DNA of 7,827 nucleotides. It comes from Deltaproteobacteria bacterium (GTDB lineage: Bacteria; Desulfobacterota; Binatia; UBA9968). The position numbers were made by a program, and so were the translations under genes. Where the stretch lies: the NCBI GenBank assembly GCA_005878685.1, contig VBLN01000015.1:8046-15872 (forward strand), read 5' to 3'. The notes under the pieces were generated by a model. It did not search any database. It was not told the DNA's origin and saw only the letters and a program-made list of their open reading frames with translations. This document shows, piece by piece, positions 7,082 through 7,827 of the stretch. Each line of letters starts with the position of its first letter. Within the stretch, counting starts at the first letter, position 1.

Positions 7082-7109
7082 ATTATCACATCTTATCGAG
7101 CGAAGCGAA
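7082..7109 (-). promoter_or_regulatory. Candidate promoter of pal
   Basis: On the minus strand, TGT followed by GATAAT (complement of 7082-7087) forms an extended -10 with 5/6 identity. A weak TTCGCT -35 (complement of 7104-7109) lies 16 bases upstream. The predicted start near 7075 excludes the upstream ATG at 7079-7081 and supports the shorter pal start. Confidence 0.45.
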
Positions 7110-7359
7110 GTCTGTTCTCTCCCGGGTCATGCTTGCGGATAAATTGGCCAGCAACTCCTAGAAAAAAACGCCCTGTTCCCTATCAATGGACAGCAGAACA
7201 AACGTAATGACGAAACCCCTCTCCCAAAACTTTGGTAAACTCAACCCCTCAACATACGTCTAACTTAGCAAACGGAGCAAGTTGACTACAGGGTCTTCGG
7301 CGAAGTCGGAATTTTAGTGAGGGTTGCAGCAAGCCGGGAAATTTAACGGAGGAGACAGA

Positions 7360-7602
7360 GTGCGTCTAGGTTATATTTTTTCATCCGCGAGGATTGCGCT
7401 TGATATCTGGGCTAAAAAGTTTCCCGGGATGCCCCGCTTCTTCAACCTTAGTAGCATTGCGGAGAATTGTGGAGATTTGTTCCAGAAATTTGGGCGGGAA
7501 CCCGGGCCTTCAGAGGCTGATTTTGAAAAGAGGACGAAAGCCTTTTTGTTCTGTCCATTTCTGTCCTTACCCGTCTCTATTCGGGAGGAAAATTATCTTT
7601 AA
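7360..7602 (+). CDS. Hypothetical 80-residue protein with a strong ribosome binding site
   Basis: A GTG at 7360-7362 follows GGAGGAG (7348-7354) with a 5-base spacer, the best ribosome binding site in this part of the window. The 80-codon frame begins MRLGYIFSSARIALDIW and ends in TAA at 7600-7602. I recognise no family. It has a mixed composition with two cysteines, no clear signal peptide or membrane helix, and a hydrophobic LFCPFLSLPV patch near the C-terminus. An ATG at 7324 in the same frame would add 12 residues but lacks a ribosome site. Support rests on the ribosome site and open frame only. It may be a short unknown protein, a leader, or a chance frame in an intergenic region. Confidence 0.3.
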   Translation: MRLGYIFSSARIALDIWAKKFPGMPRFFNLSSIAENCGDLFQKFGREPGPSEADFEKRTKAFLFCPFLSLPVSIREENYL

Positions 7603-7610
7603 ATTTCCTC
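7585..7610. repeat. Hairpin-forming inverted repeat GAGGAAA / TTTCCTC
   Basis: Perfect 7-base arms at 7585-7591 and 7604-7610 enclose an A-A mismatch, three further pairs (TTA/TAA) and a 4-base loop. The repeat overlaps the stop codon of the 80-codon frame and lies about 20 bases upstream of the sigma-54 -24 element. The run after it (ATTTGGTTT) is only partly T-rich, so it could be a weak terminator or a DNA-binding site near the promoter. Confidence 0.5.
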
Positions 7611-7629
7611 ATTTGGTTTAAAGTGTAAC

Positions 7630-7645
7630 TTGGTACAAATATTGC
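7630..7645 (+). promoter_or_regulatory. Sigma-54 (RpoN) -24/-12 promoter
   Basis: TTGGTAC, five bases, then TTGC gives GG at 7632-7633 and GC at 7644-7645 with exactly the 10 intervening bases required by RpoN. Compared with TTGGCACG-N4-TTGC, the only differences are T for C and A for G. The predicted start is near 7657, about 45 bases before the 35-codon membrane microprotein. Sigma-54 promoters need an AAA+ activator bound upstream; its site is not identified. Confidence 0.65.
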
Positions 7646-7701
7646 GGGTATTTTTCGCGAGAGGATGGTCGACGGAAAAAGACACGGCCAGTAAAGAGAA
7701 A

Positions 7702-7809
7702 ATGGAAACTGAACTCACTTATCTTGTCATTTTTGTCGCTTTCATGTTGGCTTTGTTGTGGCTCTCCTTGCCTAAGAAGAAGCCGCGACACCCGCACTAC
7801 GAGCGCTGA
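7702..7809 (+). CDS. Small single-pass membrane protein, 35 residues
   Basis: ATG at 7702-7704 to TGA at 7807-7809 encodes 35 residues. A short polar start (METELT) is followed by one hydrophobic helix (about 7-24, YLVIFVAFMLALLWLSLP) and a strongly basic tail (KKKPRHPHYER). The positive-inside rule predicts an outside N-terminus and a cytoplasmic tail. Such tiny one-helix proteins often belong to larger membrane complexes, as with KdpF or CydX, but I see no specific likeness to either. It lies about 45 bases downstream of the sigma-54 promoter start and could be the first gene of an operon beyond the right edge. The ribosome site is weak (AGAG, 3 bases before the ATG). A 9-codon frame at 7665-7694 precedes it. 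Confidence 0.5.
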   Translation: METELTYLVIFVAFMLALLWLSLPKKKPRHPHYER

Positions 7810-7827
7810 GAACAGGCCGTCGGGTTA

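Noticed and set aside
7261..7360. Riboswitch in the leader of the 80-codon frame
   Set aside because: I compared the stretch by eye with cyclic-di-GMP, cobalamin, fluoride and THF consensus segments and none fits. A covariance-model search would be needed to raise this.

Overview
This looks like a chromosomal segment from an uncultured Gram-negative (diderm) bacterium. The evidence is a lipobox-bearing Pal/OmpA-type lipoprotein, a LolD/MacB-class ABC ATPase with a large FtsX-type permease, and a good sigma-54 promoter match. An amidohydrolase-2 gene and a TRAM/4Fe-4S RlmD-type rRNA methyltransferase fit a soil or sediment lineage related to the former Deltaproteobacteria (for example Desulfobacterota or Binatota). 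That placement is a guess from gene style; nothing in the window fixes the taxon. I see no CRISPR array, tRNA, rRNA, insertion sequence, integrase or attachment site.

Layout. (1) Positions 1-950, minus strand: the N-terminal 316 codons of a metal-dependent amidohydrolase that runs off the left edge, with a clear ribosome binding site and a sigma-70-like promoter at 992-1020. (2) Positions 951-1469: a 519-base gap with that promoter, several short inverted repeats and no convincing gene. (3) Positions 1470-2765, minus strand: a 23S rRNA uracil-C5 methyltransferase of the RlmD/RumA type, full length and collinear with E. coli RlmD but interrupted by one in-frame TAA at 2046-2048. (4) Positions 2766-2824: a very short divergent control region with two facing promoters. 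(5) Positions 2825-6463, plus strand: a compact cluster of a DUF309 protein, a LolD-like ATPase and an 859-residue, ten-helix permease. The gaps are 12 and 0 bases, so it is probably one operon. (6) Positions 6509-7057, minus strand: a Pal-type outer-membrane lipoprotein, convergent with the permease. (7) Positions 7058-7827: the upstream region of pal, a doubtful 80-codon reading frame with a strong ribosome binding site (7360-7602), a hairpin, a sigma-54 promoter and a 35-codon single-pass membrane microprotein (7702-7809) that may be the first gene of an operon beyond the window. The stretch 7111-7347 holds no recognisable gene.

How the genes relate. The ATPase and permease almost certainly form one inner-membrane complex of the MacB/YbbAP mechanotransmission class, working on something in the membrane or periplasm. 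DUF309 is co-transcribed with them but its role is unknown. Pal anchors the outer membrane to peptidoglycan and stands here without tol genes. The amidohydrolase and the methyltransferase are unrelated neighbours. Most of the window is ordinary. The points most worth following up are the premature stop in the methyltransferase and the sigma-54 promoter with its microprotein at the right edge.
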